Shown in pieces: positions 17,159 to 25,869 of a stretch of DNA of 64,000 nt. Each line of letters begins with the position of its first letter. Positions within the stretch are counted from its first letter, which is position 1. Origin of the DNA: Herbaspirillum sp. YR522 (GTDB lineage Bacteria; Pseudomonadota; Gammaproteobacteria; Burkholderiales; Burkholderiaceae_D); NCBI RefSeq assembly GCF_000282575.1, contig NZ_AKJA01000010.1:62001-126000 (forward strand). The letters run 5' to 3'. The position numbers and the translations under genes were made by a program. The notes beneath the pieces are model-generated. The model ran no database searches. It had not been told where the DNA came from and saw only the letters and a list, made by a program, of their open reading frames with translations.

Positions 17159-18871
17159 ATGGCGCAGGAAGTTGATTTGACCGAATTTTCATCTGAACAC
17201 ACTTATAAATTGCTGGTCGAGGGCATCACCGACTACGCCATCTACATGCTCCGTCCCGACGGCACGGTAGCCAACTGGAACGCTGGCGCCCAGCGCGCCA
17301 AGGGCTATCTCGAGCATGAGATCGTCGGCCGCAACTTCGCCATGTTCTACAGCGATGACGATCGCCTTGCCGGCTTGCCGGGCAAGAACCTGGCCATCGC
17401 GCTGCGCGAGGGCAAGTTCGAGGCCGAGGGCTGGCGCTATCGCAAGGATGGCAGCCGCTTCTGGGCGCACGTGGTGATCGATCGCATCTTCAAGGAAAAC
17501 GGCGAACTGCTCGGGTTTGCCAAGATCACCCGCGACCGCACCGAACAGATGGAAAGTCGCGAGCGCATCAATTACCTGGCACGGCACGATGCGCTGACCG
17601 GCCTGCCCAACCGGGCGCAATTCCTGGAGCGGCTCGATGCGGCCATCGCCGGCCTGGATCACGGCCAGCAGGAAATCGCCGTCATCAGTATCGACCTCGA
17701 CCGCTTCAAGGAAATCAACGATACCTTCGGGCATGTCGTCGGCGACCAGGTGCTGTGCGAGCTGTCCGAACGCATGAAGGGCCTGGCCGACGAGAACGAA
17801 GTGGTGGCCCGTTTCGGCGGTGACGAGTTCGTCGCGCTCAAGGTGTTTCGCCAGGAGCGCGCCTTGGCCGACTTCATCACCCGCCTGTACCGGGCGCTGA
17901 CGTCGGTGCTGCGCCTGAGCGATACCGACATGGCCCCCGGTGCCAGCCTGGGGGTGGCGATGTTCCCGGGCGACGCCGAGGATCGTGCGCAATTGCTCAA
18001 CAACGCCGACCTCGCCATGTATCGCGCCAAGAAGAGCATGGGCGAGAAGATCTGCTTCTACGAAGCCAACATGGACGAAGCCTCGCGCGCGCGCCGCACC
18101 ATGGCGCGCGACCTGTGGCAGGCGCTGGAACAAGGCCAGTTCTTCCTCAATTACCAGATCCAGCGCTCCGTGAGCCACGATGAAATCACCGGCTACGAAG
18201 TGCTGCTGCGCTGGAAGCACCCGCAGCATGGCCTGATCTCGCCGGCGGTGTTCATCCCGATCGCCGAGGAATGCGGCGCCATCGGCGCCATCGGCGACTG
18301 GGTGCTGGAAAGAGCCTGTCGCGAGGCCGCCCAGTGGGATCTGCAGCCACGCATCGCCGTCAACCTCTCGGCCGTGCAGCTGTCCAGCCTGGCGCTGGTG
18401 GAAAAGGTCAGGGCGGTGCTGGCATCGTCCGGCTTGCCGGCCACCCGGCTCGAACTCGAGGTGACCGAGACGGCCATCATCTCGGACCGCGATCGTGCCC
18501 TGCATATCCTGCAGCAGCTCAAGGCGATGGGCGTGACCATCGCCATGGACGACTTCGGCAGCGGCTACTCGTCGCTGGAGACGCTGCGCTCGTTCCCGTT
18601 CGACAAGATCAAGCTGGACCGCAGCTTCATCAGCGAACTCGAAAGCAGCTTGCAGGCCAAGGCCTTCGTGCGGGCGATCCTGGCACTGGGCCACAGCCTC
18701 AACGTGGCGGTGCTGGCCGAGGGCGTCGAAACCGAGCAGCAACGCGCGATCCTGGAACAGGAAGGTTGCCACGAAGGGCAGGGCTTCCTGTTCGGTCGCC
18801 CGGCCACGCTGCAAAGCCTGGCCGAGCAGCAGGTGATCGGCCTTCCCGATTTCGTCGAGCGACGCGCCTGA
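17159..18871 (+). CDS. PAS-GGDEF-EAL cyclic-di-GMP turnover protein
   Basis: A 570-aa cytoplasmic signalling protein. A PAS sensor (about residues 15-130) is followed by a diguanylate cyclase domain with intact GGDEF at 220-224. A phosphodiesterase domain follows in which the signature reads EVL (347-349) instead of EAL, with DDFGSGYSS at 464-472 and KLDRSF after it. The catalytic glutamate of the EAL motif is kept, so phosphodiesterase activity remains possible. No RxxD inhibitory site precedes GGDEF. The start at 17159 (MAQEVDL) has GGGGGAAG upstream; an in-frame ATG lies at 17135. The gene is alone on its strand, with its own upstream region. Confidence 0.93.
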   Translation: MAQEVDLTEFSSEHTYKLLVEGITDYAIYMLRPDGTVANWNAGAQRAKGYLEHEIVGRNFAMFYSDDDRLAGLPGKNLAIALREGKFEAEGWRYRKDGSRFWAHVVIDRIFKENGELLGFAKITRDRTEQMESRERINYLARHDALTGLPNRAQFLERLDAAIAGLDHGQQEIAVISIDLDRFKEINDTFGHVVGDQVLCELSERMKGLADENEVVARFGGDEFVALKVFRQERALADFITRLYRALTSVLRLSDTDMAPGASLGVAMFPGDAEDRAQLLNNADLAMYRAKKSMGEKICFYEANMDEASRARRTMARDLWQALEQGQFFLNYQIQRSVSHDEITGYEVLLRWKHPQHGLISPAVFIPIAEECGAIGAIGDWVLERACREAAQWDLQPRIAVNLSAVQLSSLALVEKVRAVLASSGLPATRLELEVTETAIISDRDRALHILQQLKAMGVTIAMDDFGSGYSSLETLRSFPFDKIKLDRSFISELESSLQAKAFVRAILALGHSLNVAVLAEGVETEQQRAILEQEGCHEGQGFLFGRPATLQSLAEQQVIGLPDFVERRA

Positions 18872-18915
18872 ACGCAGGGTCTGCTACGATAGGCGAACCC
18901 CTCGCCAAACACATC

Positions 18916-19779
18916 ATGTCTTCCGTCCAAGTCACTTCCTGCGCTACCTCCGAAGCCGCGTTGCTGCAATTGCTGCGCACGCACCGGCGCCTGCTGGTGC
19001 TGACCGGCGCCGGCATCAGCACTGCCTCCGGCATTCCCGATTATCGCGATGACGATGGCGTGCGCCGCGGCCGGTTGCCGATCCAGGGCACCGAGTTCCG
19101 CGCCCACGAAGCCGCCCGCCGCCGCTACTGGGCACGCAGCATGGTGGGCTGGCCACGGCTGGCGCTGGCGCGCCCCAATGCCGCCCACGAGGCATTGGCG
19201 CGCCTGCAGCGGGCCGGTCGCATCGACACCATCCTCACCCAGAACGTCGACGGCCTGCACCAGCAGGCCGGCAGCGATCCGGTCATCGAACTGCACGGCA
19301 GCATCCATGCCGTGCGGTGCCTGGCGTGCGCCCGGCCCACCACGCGTGCCGATGTCCAGCGACGGCTGGAACAGGCCAATCCCGCTTTCGTCGGGCTCGA
19401 TGCGGCCAGCCTGCCCGATGGCGACGTGCAGCTCGAACCGGATGCCGATGCCGCCTTCGAGGTTCCCGTGTGTGAACATTGCGGTGGCATGCTGCAACCC
19501 GACGTGGTGTTCTTCGGCGACGGCGTGCCGGCCGCGCGCAATGCCATTGCCGAGCAGGCCGTGCGGCAGGCCGACGCGGTGCTGGTGGTGGGTACCTCGC
19601 TGATGGTGCTGTCGGGATTTCGCTTCGCGCGCATGGCCGCCGAATCCGGCAAGCCGGTGGCGGCCATCAATCGCGGCCTCACGCGCGCCGATGCCTTGCT
19701 TGCCGTCAAGTCGGCCGACAGTGCCGAACTGCTGCTGCCCCGACTCGCCGCCGACTTGCTCGACAGCCACGCGGCATGA
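18916..19779 (+). CDS. Sir2-family NAD-dependent protein deacylase
   Basis: A 287-aa sirtuin that removes acyl groups from lysine using NAD. Motifs in order: GAGIS (31-35), TQNVDGLH (108-115), catalytic histidine 127 in HGS, and the zinc-binding cysteine pairs C135/C138 (RCLAC) and C186/C189 (CEHC). GTSLMV follows near the C-terminal part. A longer insert separates the two cysteine pairs (about 47 residues), as in the class II / SIRT4-like bacterial sirtuins. The ATG at 18916 lies 44 bases after the preceding stop, without a clear Shine-Dalgarno sequence. Confidence 0.93.
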   Translation: MSSVQVTSCATSEAALLQLLRTHRRLLVLTGAGISTASGIPDYRDDDGVRRGRLPIQGTEFRAHEAARRRYWARSMVGWPRLALARPNAAHEALARLQRAGRIDTILTQNVDGLHQQAGSDPVIELHGSIHAVRCLACARPTTRADVQRRLEQANPAFVGLDAASLPDGDVQLEPDADAAFEVPVCEHCGGMLQPDVVFFGDGVPAARNAIAEQAVRQADAVLVVGTSLMVLSGFRFARMAAESGKPVAAINRGLTRADALLAVKSADSAELLLPRLAADLLDSHAA

Positions 19780-19881
19780 CCGGCTGCATAACGATATCCA
19801 TTTTCCTTCCTTAGCATTCGCCTGCGGCTGCCAGATAATCGATGGCATTGCCGGCCCTGCCGGCGCAACTGCAGGAACATC

Positions 19882-21087
19882 ATGAGCATCACCGTCAATG
19901 CCGCCGCCGAGGCGCAACATCAACGTTTCGCCGACCTGTTCGAGCGCATTGCCGCCGGTGCCATCGAGCGCGAAATCCATCGCCGCCTGCCGCATGAAGA
20001 GGTCAAGCAGCTCAAGGAAAGCGGCTTCACCGCATTGCGCGTGCCGCCGGCGCAGGGCGGCGCCGGGGTCAGCCTGGAGACCTACTTCACCTTGCTGATC
20101 CGCTTGGGCGAGGCCGAGCCCAACCTGCCGCAGATCCTGCGTGTCAATGCCGGCTTTACCGAAGTGCTGCTGGAGCGCCGCGATGACGCCGACACCCGCC
20201 GCTGGCTGTCCGTGATCGGCAGCGGCAAGACCTTCGGCGCGGCCGTGGCCGAGCGCAACGGCAGCACCGGCAACACCACCGTGGTGGCGCCCGACGGCAG
20301 CGGGCAACTGCGCCTGGATGGCGAAAAGTATTATTCGACCGGTACCTTGTACGCCGACTGGATCCAGGCCCGCGCCCACGACGACCAATCCGACCTGACC
20401 GTGCTGGTGCCCTCGGACGCGCCCGGTGTCGAGCGTATCGACGACTGGGATGGCTTTGGACAGCGCCTGACCGGCAGCGGCACCACCCGCTTCACCAACG
20501 TGGCAGTGCAGCCCGACCAGATACTGGACCGCTACCATGTCTCGCAGCCGCGTCGCAACAGCATCATCACGTCGTTCTACCAGACCTTCCACCTGGCGAC
20601 GCTGGCAGGGATAGCCCGCGCCGCATTGCGCGACGCCGTCGGTTTTACCCAGCCGCGCACGCGCACCTTCGGCGTGCCGGGCAACTCCAGCCCGCGCGAG
20701 AACCCGCTGGTGCATCGGGTGGTCGGCCGCCTGGGCAGCCTGGCCTGGTCGGCCGAGCAACTGACGCTGGCCGTGGCGCGCCAGCAGGACGCACTGAACC
20801 ACGCCCGCGGCGCCGGCATCGCCACCACCGAAGACTATAACGCGCTCGACATCCACACCTTCGAGGCGCAGCAGATCGTCATCGGCCAGGTGCTGGAGGC
20901 CACCACCCTGTTGTTCGAGGTGGGGGGCGCGTCGGCCACCAGCCAGGAGCGACGCCTGGATCGTCATTGGCGCAATGCGCGCACGCTGGCATCGCATAAT
21001 CCGGCGATCCAGCGCGAAGCGGTGATCGGTAATTTCCATCTCAACGGCGAGCCGCACAACGAACGCTTCGGCCATGGCTATGCCTAG
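19882..21087 (+). CDS. Acyl-CoA dehydrogenase-fold flavin monooxygenase (SfnB/DszC-like)
   Basis: A 401-aa protein of the acyl-CoA dehydrogenase fold. The N-terminal helical domain, the central beta domain (FGAAVAERNGSTGNTTV, YYSTGTLYADWI) and the C-terminal helical domain are recognisable. The sequence resembles the SfnB/DszC group, which uses reduced flavin and oxygen to attack organosulfur compounds, more than true acyl-CoA dehydrogenases. The context supports this: a MetQ-like binding protein follows 104 bases later and an NtaA/DszA-like monooxygenase lies opposite. AGGA precedes the ATG. The substrate is inferred to be a sulfur compound; no flavin reductase is seen nearby. Confidence 0.82.
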   Translation: MSITVNAAAEAQHQRFADLFERIAAGAIEREIHRRLPHEEVKQLKESGFTALRVPPAQGGAGVSLETYFTLLIRLGEAEPNLPQILRVNAGFTEVLLERRDDADTRRWLSVIGSGKTFGAAVAERNGSTGNTTVVAPDGSGQLRLDGEKYYSTGTLYADWIQARAHDDQSDLTVLVPSDAPGVERIDDWDGFGQRLTGSGTTRFTNVAVQPDQILDRYHVSQPRRNSIITSFYQTFHLATLAGIARAALRDAVGFTQPRTRTFGVPGNSSPRENPLVHRVVGRLGSLAWSAEQLTLAVARQQDALNHARGAGIATTEDYNALDIHTFEAQQIVIGQVLEATTLLFEVGGASATSQERRLDRHWRNARTLASHNPAIQREAVIGNFHLNGEPHNERFGHGYA

Positions 21088-21191
21088 GCGGTCGTCGGAT
21101 ATCGACATGCGAAAAGCTTCGTTCTAATGCATCGGCATGGTCAATACACTGCGCTCACCATCCACTTCCAAGCCACGCGAGCACATTGACC

Positions 21192-22007
21192 ATGCCCACC
21201 TTCAAACGCATCCTGTCGTTGCTGTTGTTGTCCCTCGCCGTGACCGCCCAGGCCGCACCCGAGACCCGCGAACTCAAGGTTGGCTTCGTGCCCGGCCCCT
21301 ATATCGACGAATTCAAGCTGGGCGTGCAGCCCGAGCTGGAAAAGAAGGGCTATCGCATCAAGCTATACGAATTCAGCACCGGGCTCGAAGCCAACAGCGC
21401 CGTGTTCAAGGGCGACATCGACGCCAATGTGATGCAGCACACGGTGTTCCTGAATTCGTACAACGAACGCAACAAGACCGACCTGGTCGGCATCGTCCAG
21501 GTGCCCACGCCGCCGATGGGCCTGTACTCGCGCAAGCACAAGGACCTTGACAACCTCAAGAAGGGCTTCACCGTGGCCGTGCCCAACGACCCGGTCAACC
21601 TGCAGCGGGCGCTGTGGATCTTGCAGCGCCTGGGCTGGATCCGCATCCGCGAGAACAAGCCGGTCGACGTGACCGAACTGGACGTGATCGAGAACAAGGT
21701 CGGGCTCAAGCTGCTGTTGCTGGAAAATGCCCAGGGCCCGCGTGCGCTGGATGATGCCGACTATGTGGCGATCCAGGGCAACTTCGCCATCTTCGCCAAG
21801 CTCAAGCTGTCAGAGGCATTCATCCTGGAAGACATGAAGTCGCCCTACATCAACGTGCTGGCCGTCAAGAAGACGCGCCAGGACGACGCCTATGCCAGGG
21901 ATCTGGTGCAGGCCTATCGATCGGAAAACTTCCAGAAGGCCATACGCGCCGATCGCTTCTATGACGGCTTCACGTTGCCGGATTATTTTTCGACCCGCAA
22001 GGACTGA
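21192..22007 (+). CDS. MetQ/NlpA-family ABC transporter substrate-binding protein
   Basis: A 271-aa periplasmic binding protein with a signal peptide (MPTFKRILSLLLLSLAVTAQA, cleavage probably after AQA) and no lipobox cysteine. It is therefore soluble, not a lipoprotein like MetQ. The mature part has the family pattern: LKVGFVPGPYIDEF, ANVMQHTVFLNSYNERN, a hinge near VAVPNDPVNLQRALWIL, and DDADYVAIQGNFA. It probably binds methionine or a related sulfur compound. The ATP-binding and permease genes expected beside it are absent from this window. A TTG at 21186 is an alternative start. A perfect stem-loop follows the stop. Confidence 0.87.
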   Translation: MPTFKRILSLLLLSLAVTAQAAPETRELKVGFVPGPYIDEFKLGVQPELEKKGYRIKLYEFSTGLEANSAVFKGDIDANVMQHTVFLNSYNERNKTDLVGIVQVPTPPMGLYSRKHKDLDNLKKGFTVAVPNDPVNLQRALWILQRLGWIRIRENKPVDVTELDVIENKVGLKLLLLENAQGPRALDDADYVAIQGNFAIFAKLKLSEAFILEDMKSPYINVLAVKKTRQDDAYARDLVQAYRSENFQKAIRADRFYDGFTLPDYFSTRKD

Positions 22008-22015
22008 GTCGTTTC

Positions 22016-22047
22016 GATCACGGCAGCGAACTGCCGCTGCCGTGATC
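22016..22047. terminator. Perfect 13-bp stem-loop without U-tract between convergent genes
   Basis: GATCACGGCAGCG (22016-22028) pairs perfectly with CGCTGCCGTGATC (22035-22047) around the loop AACTGC. It starts 9 bases after the binding-protein stop and faces the 3' end of the minus-strand monooxygenase. Neither side has a T-run, so it is not a classical intrinsic terminator. It may stabilise 3' ends or stop transcription in both directions. Confidence 0.5.
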
Positions 22048-22104
22048 CCGACTCGCGCGACGCCCACGCGGCCGCCTTCCCGTGTCCCCGGGGCGGCGCA
22101 TCGC

Positions 22105-23442
22105 CTATGGCTGGCGGTGCAGGCCCGGCGGCCGCGCCAGCCCGAAATGCTCGCGCAAGGTGCGCCCTTCATAGGCGCGCCGGAACAGGCCGCGTTGCTG
22201 CAGCACCGGCACCACGCCATCGACGAAGTCCTGCAGCCCGTCGGGCAGGGCGTCGGGCATCAGGTTGAAGCCGTCGGCCGCTCCCTGGCGGAACCAGGCT
22301 TCGATCTCGTCGGCGACCTGTTCCGGCGTGCCCACCAGCACCCGATGACCACCGCCGCCGCATAGCGCGCGAATGACATCGCGCACCGTGTGCTTGCGGT
22401 TCTTCACCAGCGACAGGGTGGCATGGAAAAAAGTATGGTTACCATTGCCGCCACCCGGCAGCACCAGGTCGTCGGGCAAGGGACGGTCCAGGTGCAGCCG
22501 CTCGACGTCGATGCCCAGGGTGCCGGCCAGCCGTTTCAGGCTGTAGCGCCAGGGGATCATCTCCACCAGCTGGTCGCGGCGTTGCAGCGCCTGCGCTTCG
22601 GTGGCGCCGATGATGGTGGCCAGCCCCGGCAATATCCTGACCGCGCGCGGTCCGCGCCCCAGCGCCTGGGCGCGCTGGTTGATGGCCTCCGAATAGGCGC
22701 GCGACTCTTCTATCGTATGCGCCGCCGAGAACACCGCCTCGGCATGGCGCGCCGCCAGTTCGCGACCGTCGTCGGAGCCCCCGGCCTGCACCAGCAGTGG
22801 CTGGCCCTGGGGCGTACGCGGCAGGTTCAGCGGACCTTGCACATCGAAGTAGGTGCCGCGGTGCGAAATCGGCTGCACCTGCGAGGTATCGATGAAGCGC
22901 CCACTCGCCTTGTCGCCGATGATGGCATCGTCGCTCCAGCTGTTCCACAGTGCCTTGACCACCGTGGTGAATTCATCGGCACGGGCGTAGCGCTTAGCGT
23001 GGTCGGGGGTGGCGGGCAAGCCGAAATTGCGTGCCGATCCGGGGTCGGCGGTGGTGACGATATTCCATCCGGCACGCCCGCCGCTGACATGGTCCAGTGT
23101 CGCAAAACGGCGTGCGATATTGAAGGGCTCGTTATAACTGGTCGATGCCGTGCCGATCACGCCGATATGCGTGGTGGCCGCGGCAATCGCGGCCAGCAGC
23201 ACGGTCGGCTCCAGCGCCATGGTCGGCCGGAAGTCGATCTGCTCGGCGATGCTCGCGGTGTCGGCCAGGAACACGGCATCGAAACAGGCGGCCTCGGCGA
23301 TCCTGGCCACCTTGACGTAATGGGCGGCATCGATGAAGGCCAGCGGGTCTGCCTGTTCCAGCCGCCACGCCGACGGGATGAACCCGGAATGCAGGATGTT
23401 GACGTTGAGGTGCAACTGGCGGGGGCGTTCGGCCAAGGCCAT
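22105..23442 (-). CDS. NtaA/SnaA/DszA-family FMN-dependent monooxygenase (LLM class)
   Basis: A 445-aa luciferase-like flavin monooxygenase. The N-terminal segment (LHLNVNILHSGFIPSAWR), SYNEPFNIARRFATLDHVSGGRAGWNIVTT and HRGTYFDVQGPLNLPRTPQGQPLLVQAGGSDDGRELAARHAEAVFS are characteristic of the DszA/NtaA branch. Members use reduced FMN and oxygen to cleave C-S or C-N bonds. With the DszC-like and MetQ-like genes next door, it probably takes part in organosulfur scavenging; the substrate is unknown. The ATG has no Shine-Dalgarno sequence and overlaps the stop of a 29-codon ORF by one base (TGATG), suggesting that its translation depends on that ORF. Confidence 0.87.
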   Translation of the reverse strand: MALAERPRQLHLNVNILHSGFIPSAWRLEQADPLAFIDAAHYVKVARIAEAACFDAVFLADTASIAEQIDFRPTMALEPTVLLAAIAAATTHIGVIGTASTSYNEPFNIARRFATLDHVSGGRAGWNIVTTADPGSARNFGLPATPDHAKRYARADEFTTVVKALWNSWSDDAIIGDKASGRFIDTSQVQPISHRGTYFDVQGPLNLPRTPQGQPLLVQAGGSDDGRELAARHAEAVFSAAHTIEESRAYSEAINQRAQALGRGPRAVRILPGLATIIGATEAQALQRRDQLVEMIPWRYSLKRLAGTLGIDVERLHLDRPLPDDLVLPGGGNGNHTFFHATLSLVKNRKHTVRDVIRALCGGGGHRVLVGTPEQVADEIEAWFRQGAADGFNLMPDALPDGLQDFVDGVVPVLQQRGLFRRAYEGRTLREHFGLARPPGLHRQP

Positions 23443-23531
23443 CAGCCGGCCCGGGCAAGGTCGTGGCGCCGTCCCGCGCGGGGCGCGGCGTCGGATGGCT
23501 GTTCAGGTAAGCGCAACAGGTGGCCACGCAT
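23442..23531 (-). CDS. 29-codon ORF coupled to the monooxygenase gene (possible leader peptide)
   Basis: The reading frame starts MRGHLLRLPEQPSD and ends GRRHDLARAG. The ATG has AAAGGA six to seven bases upstream, the best ribosome site in this gap, while the downstream monooxygenase has none. Its TGA shares one base with the monooxygenase ATG. This arrangement suggests a small protein or a leader peptide that controls the next gene by coupling or attenuation. From memory, the tail (RRH-DL-R) recalls leader peptides before actinobacterial sulfur genes, but it lacks their cysteines and I could not check this. Confidence 0.5.
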   Translation of the reverse strand: MRGHLLRLPEQPSDAAPRAGRRHDLARAG

Positions 23532-23664
23532 GACTGTCCTTTCGATCAAGATGTCGTCATTCTGGGACGACCCGGACGAGGGCGGCCACGAATAATTACG
23601 CATATTCTTATGCGGTCCAGCAGCTACAATGCCGGTATCGCACACTTATTCCGACAGCTTGCAC

Positions 23665-24705
23665 ATGGCCGCATTGACATCGCTTGATACTCTTCCGTGG
23701 CTGCGCTGGCCCCTGTTGCTGGTGGCCTTGTTATTGTTATTGGTATTAGGAATCTGGGGCGGGCTGGCGCTGTGGTACCAGCTGCCTTCACCGTCCTGGC
23801 TAAGGGTAGTGGTCATCGGCGCCTGGTCGGTGCTGGGGCTGGCCGCCCTCGGCGCGTTGTGCGACTGGTTGCCCAGCGGCGTGGGAGAGTGGACGCCCGC
23901 TGCATTCGTGCTGTGCCTGGTGACGCTATTGGCATGGTGGACCTCGATCGTCCCTTCGCACCAGCGCGTCTGGGCCGACGACGTGGCACAGATGCTGGAG
24001 TCGCGCGTCGAAGGCGACCAGGTCACGCTGACCAATGTGCGCAACTTCACCTGGCGCGGCGAAGATGACTACGACATCAACTGGGAGACCCGTCACTACG
24101 ACCTGTCGCAGTTGCGCTCGGCAGACCTGGTGCTGTCGTACTGGATGGGGCCGGCGATTGCCCACACGCTGGTGTCGTTCGGCTTTGCCGATGGCCGGCG
24201 CCTGGTGTTCTCGCTGGAGATCCGCAAGGAAAAGGGCGAGGCCTTCTCGGCCATCGGCGGCTTCTTTCGCCAGTTCGAGACCGTCATCGTCGCCGCCGAC
24301 GAGAGCGACATCATCCGCACCCGCACCAATGCGCGTGGCGAAGATGTCTACCTGTATCGCCTGAACCTCAAGCCCGAGCAGTTGCGCGCAGTGTTCCTGG
24401 GTTACCTGGACCGGGCCGCCGAACTGCACGGCCATCCGCGGTTCTATAACACCCTCACCAGCAATTGCACCACGATCGTATTCGAGCTGGCGCGCAGCCT
24501 GTCGCCGACGCTGCCGCTGGACTACCGGCTGCTGGCCTCGGGCTACTTCGCCAACTATGCCTTCGACCATGGCGGCCTGGTGCCGGGACATGGCTTTGCC
24601 GAACTCAAGCAGGCCGGCCACATTACCGCCCGCGCGCTGGCCACCAAGCCGGGTGACGATTTTGCCAGCGCCATCCGGGTCAGCGTGCCAGGCATTTCAG
24701 ACTGA
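23665..24705 (+). CDS. DUF4105 domain membrane protein
   Basis: A 346-aa protein with three hydrophobic segments at the N-terminus (WPLLLVALLLLLVLGIWGG, LRVVVIGAWSVLGLAALGAL and FVLCLVTLLAWW regions). A large soluble domain follows with the DUF4105 pattern (NVRNFTWRGEDDYDINWETRHYDL, SFGFADGRRLVFSLEIRKEKGE, YNTLTSNCTTIVFELAR). The conserved cysteine in TSNCTT and nearby histidines recall papain-like folds, but no activity is established. The ATG at 23665 is chosen because the upstream in-frame ATG at 23629 lies inside a -10-like TACAAT box; either is possible. The gene is monocistronic and convergent with the next one. Confidence 0.83.
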   Translation: MAALTSLDTLPWLRWPLLLVALLLLLVLGIWGGLALWYQLPSPSWLRVVVIGAWSVLGLAALGALCDWLPSGVGEWTPAAFVLCLVTLLAWWTSIVPSHQRVWADDVAQMLESRVEGDQVTLTNVRNFTWRGEDDYDINWETRHYDLSQLRSADLVLSYWMGPAIAHTLVSFGFADGRRLVFSLEIRKEKGEAFSAIGGFFRQFETVIVAADESDIIRTRTNARGEDVYLYRLNLKPEQLRAVFLGYLDRAAELHGHPRFYNTLTSNCTTIVFELARSLSPTLPLDYRLLASGYFANYAFDHGGLVPGHGFAELKQAGHITARALATKPGDDFASAIRVSVPGISD

Positions 24706-24718
24706 CGTCGTCGGTGGC

Positions 24719-25753
24719 TCAGTGGCTCGACGAGCGCTGCCACAGGTTGACTTGCCCTTCCTGCGCCTGGGCATCGATGGCCGCCAGTTCGTCTGCGGTA
24801 AAGACCAGCTTGTCGAGGGCGGCGACGTTCTCGCGGATCTGGTGGCTGCTGCTGGCGCCGATCAAGGTCGAGCTCACGCGTTCGTCGCGCAGTACCCAGG
24901 CCAGCGCCATCTGGGCCAGGGTCTGGCCGCGCGACCTGGCGATCTCGTTGAGTGCGCGCACGCGGGCCAGGTTTTCCGGGCTCAGGTGCTCGCTCTTGAG
25001 CGAACCGCCCCCGGCGCGGTTGATGCGCGCATCCTGCGGCACGCCGTCGAGGTACTTGTCGCTCAGCAGTCCTTGCGCCAGCGCCGTGAAGGTGATGCAG
25101 CCCATGCCCTGCTGTTGCAGCGTATCGAGCAGCCCGTGTTCGATCCAGCGGTTGAGCATGTTATAGGAGGGCTGGTGAATCAGGCACGGCACCCGCCATT
25201 GCCTGAGCAGCTCGGCCGCCTCGGCCGTCTTCTGCGGCGAATAGGACGACACCCCCACATACAGGGCCTTTCCTTGCTGTACGGCGGTGGCCAGTGCGCC
25301 CATGGTTTCTTCCAGCGGCGTGTCGGGGTCGAAGCGATGCGAATAGAAGATATCCACATAGTCCAGGCCCATGCGCTGCAGGCTCTGGTCGAGACTGGCC
25401 AGCACGTATTTGCGCGAGCCGCCGCCCTGGCCGTAGGGGCCGGGCCACATGTCGTAGCCGGCCTTGGTCGAGATGACCAGCTCATCGCGGTAGGGACGAA
25501 AATCCTGCATGAAGTGATGGCCGAAGTTGGTCTCGGCGCTGCCATAGGGCGGCCCGTAGTTGTTGGCCAGGTCGAAGTGGGTGATACCGAGGTCGAAGGC
25601 GGTGCGCAGCATGTCGCGCTGCGAGGCCAGCGAACTGGTGTCACCGAAGTTGTGCCACAGTCCCAGCGAGAGCAACGGCAACTTCAGGCCGCTGCGGCCG
25701 CACTGGCGGTACTGCATGGTTTCATAGCGCGTATCGGACGCACGATAGGTCAT
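24719..25753 (-). CDS. Aldo/keto reductase, L-glyceraldehyde 3-phosphate reductase (YghZ)-like
   Basis: A 344-aa NADPH-dependent reductase with a TIM-barrel fold. Catalytic residues are seen in FDLANNYGPPYG (Asp and Tyr), STKAGYDMWPGPYG (Lys) and IFYSHRFDPDTPLEET (His). The last two segments are typical of the YghZ/Kv-beta-like subgroup, which reduces L-glyceraldehyde 3-phosphate and methylglyoxal. The C-terminal cofactor segment SSTLIGASSSHQIRENV is present. A detoxification role is inferred from the subgroup. The stop codon is 13 bases from the end of the convergent DUF4105 gene. Confidence 0.92.
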   Translation of the reverse strand: MTYRASDTRYETMQYRQCGRSGLKLPLLSLGLWHNFGDTSSLASQRDMLRTAFDLGITHFDLANNYGPPYGSAETNFGHHFMQDFRPYRDELVISTKAGYDMWPGPYGQGGGSRKYVLASLDQSLQRMGLDYVDIFYSHRFDPDTPLEETMGALATAVQQGKALYVGVSSYSPQKTAEAAELLRQWRVPCLIHQPSYNMLNRWIEHGLLDTLQQQGMGCITFTALAQGLLSDKYLDGVPQDARINRAGGGSLKSEHLSPENLARVRALNEIARSRGQTLAQMALAWVLRDERVSSTLIGASSSHQIRENVAALDKLVFTADELAAIDAQAQEGQVNLWQRSSSH

Positions 25754-25869
25754 TGTCTTGTCTCCGGAATGGGGGATTTATTGATCGTCGGATCTGGATT
25801 GCGTCGGCATTTATACACCGAACCTGGCTCGGGCGCAGGCGGTCTAGCCGCGGTGATTGGACAGGGTAC

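Noticed and set aside
16950-17192. 80-codon ORF in the divergent region before the first c-di-GMP gene
   Set aside because: No ribosome site or recognisable motif; overlaps the start of the plus-strand gene; treated as chance.
21127-21189. 20-codon ORF ending two bases before the MetQ-like ATG
   Set aside because: No Shine-Dalgarno sequence; weaker than the 29-codon ORF at 23442-23531. Could still be translated but is not supported.
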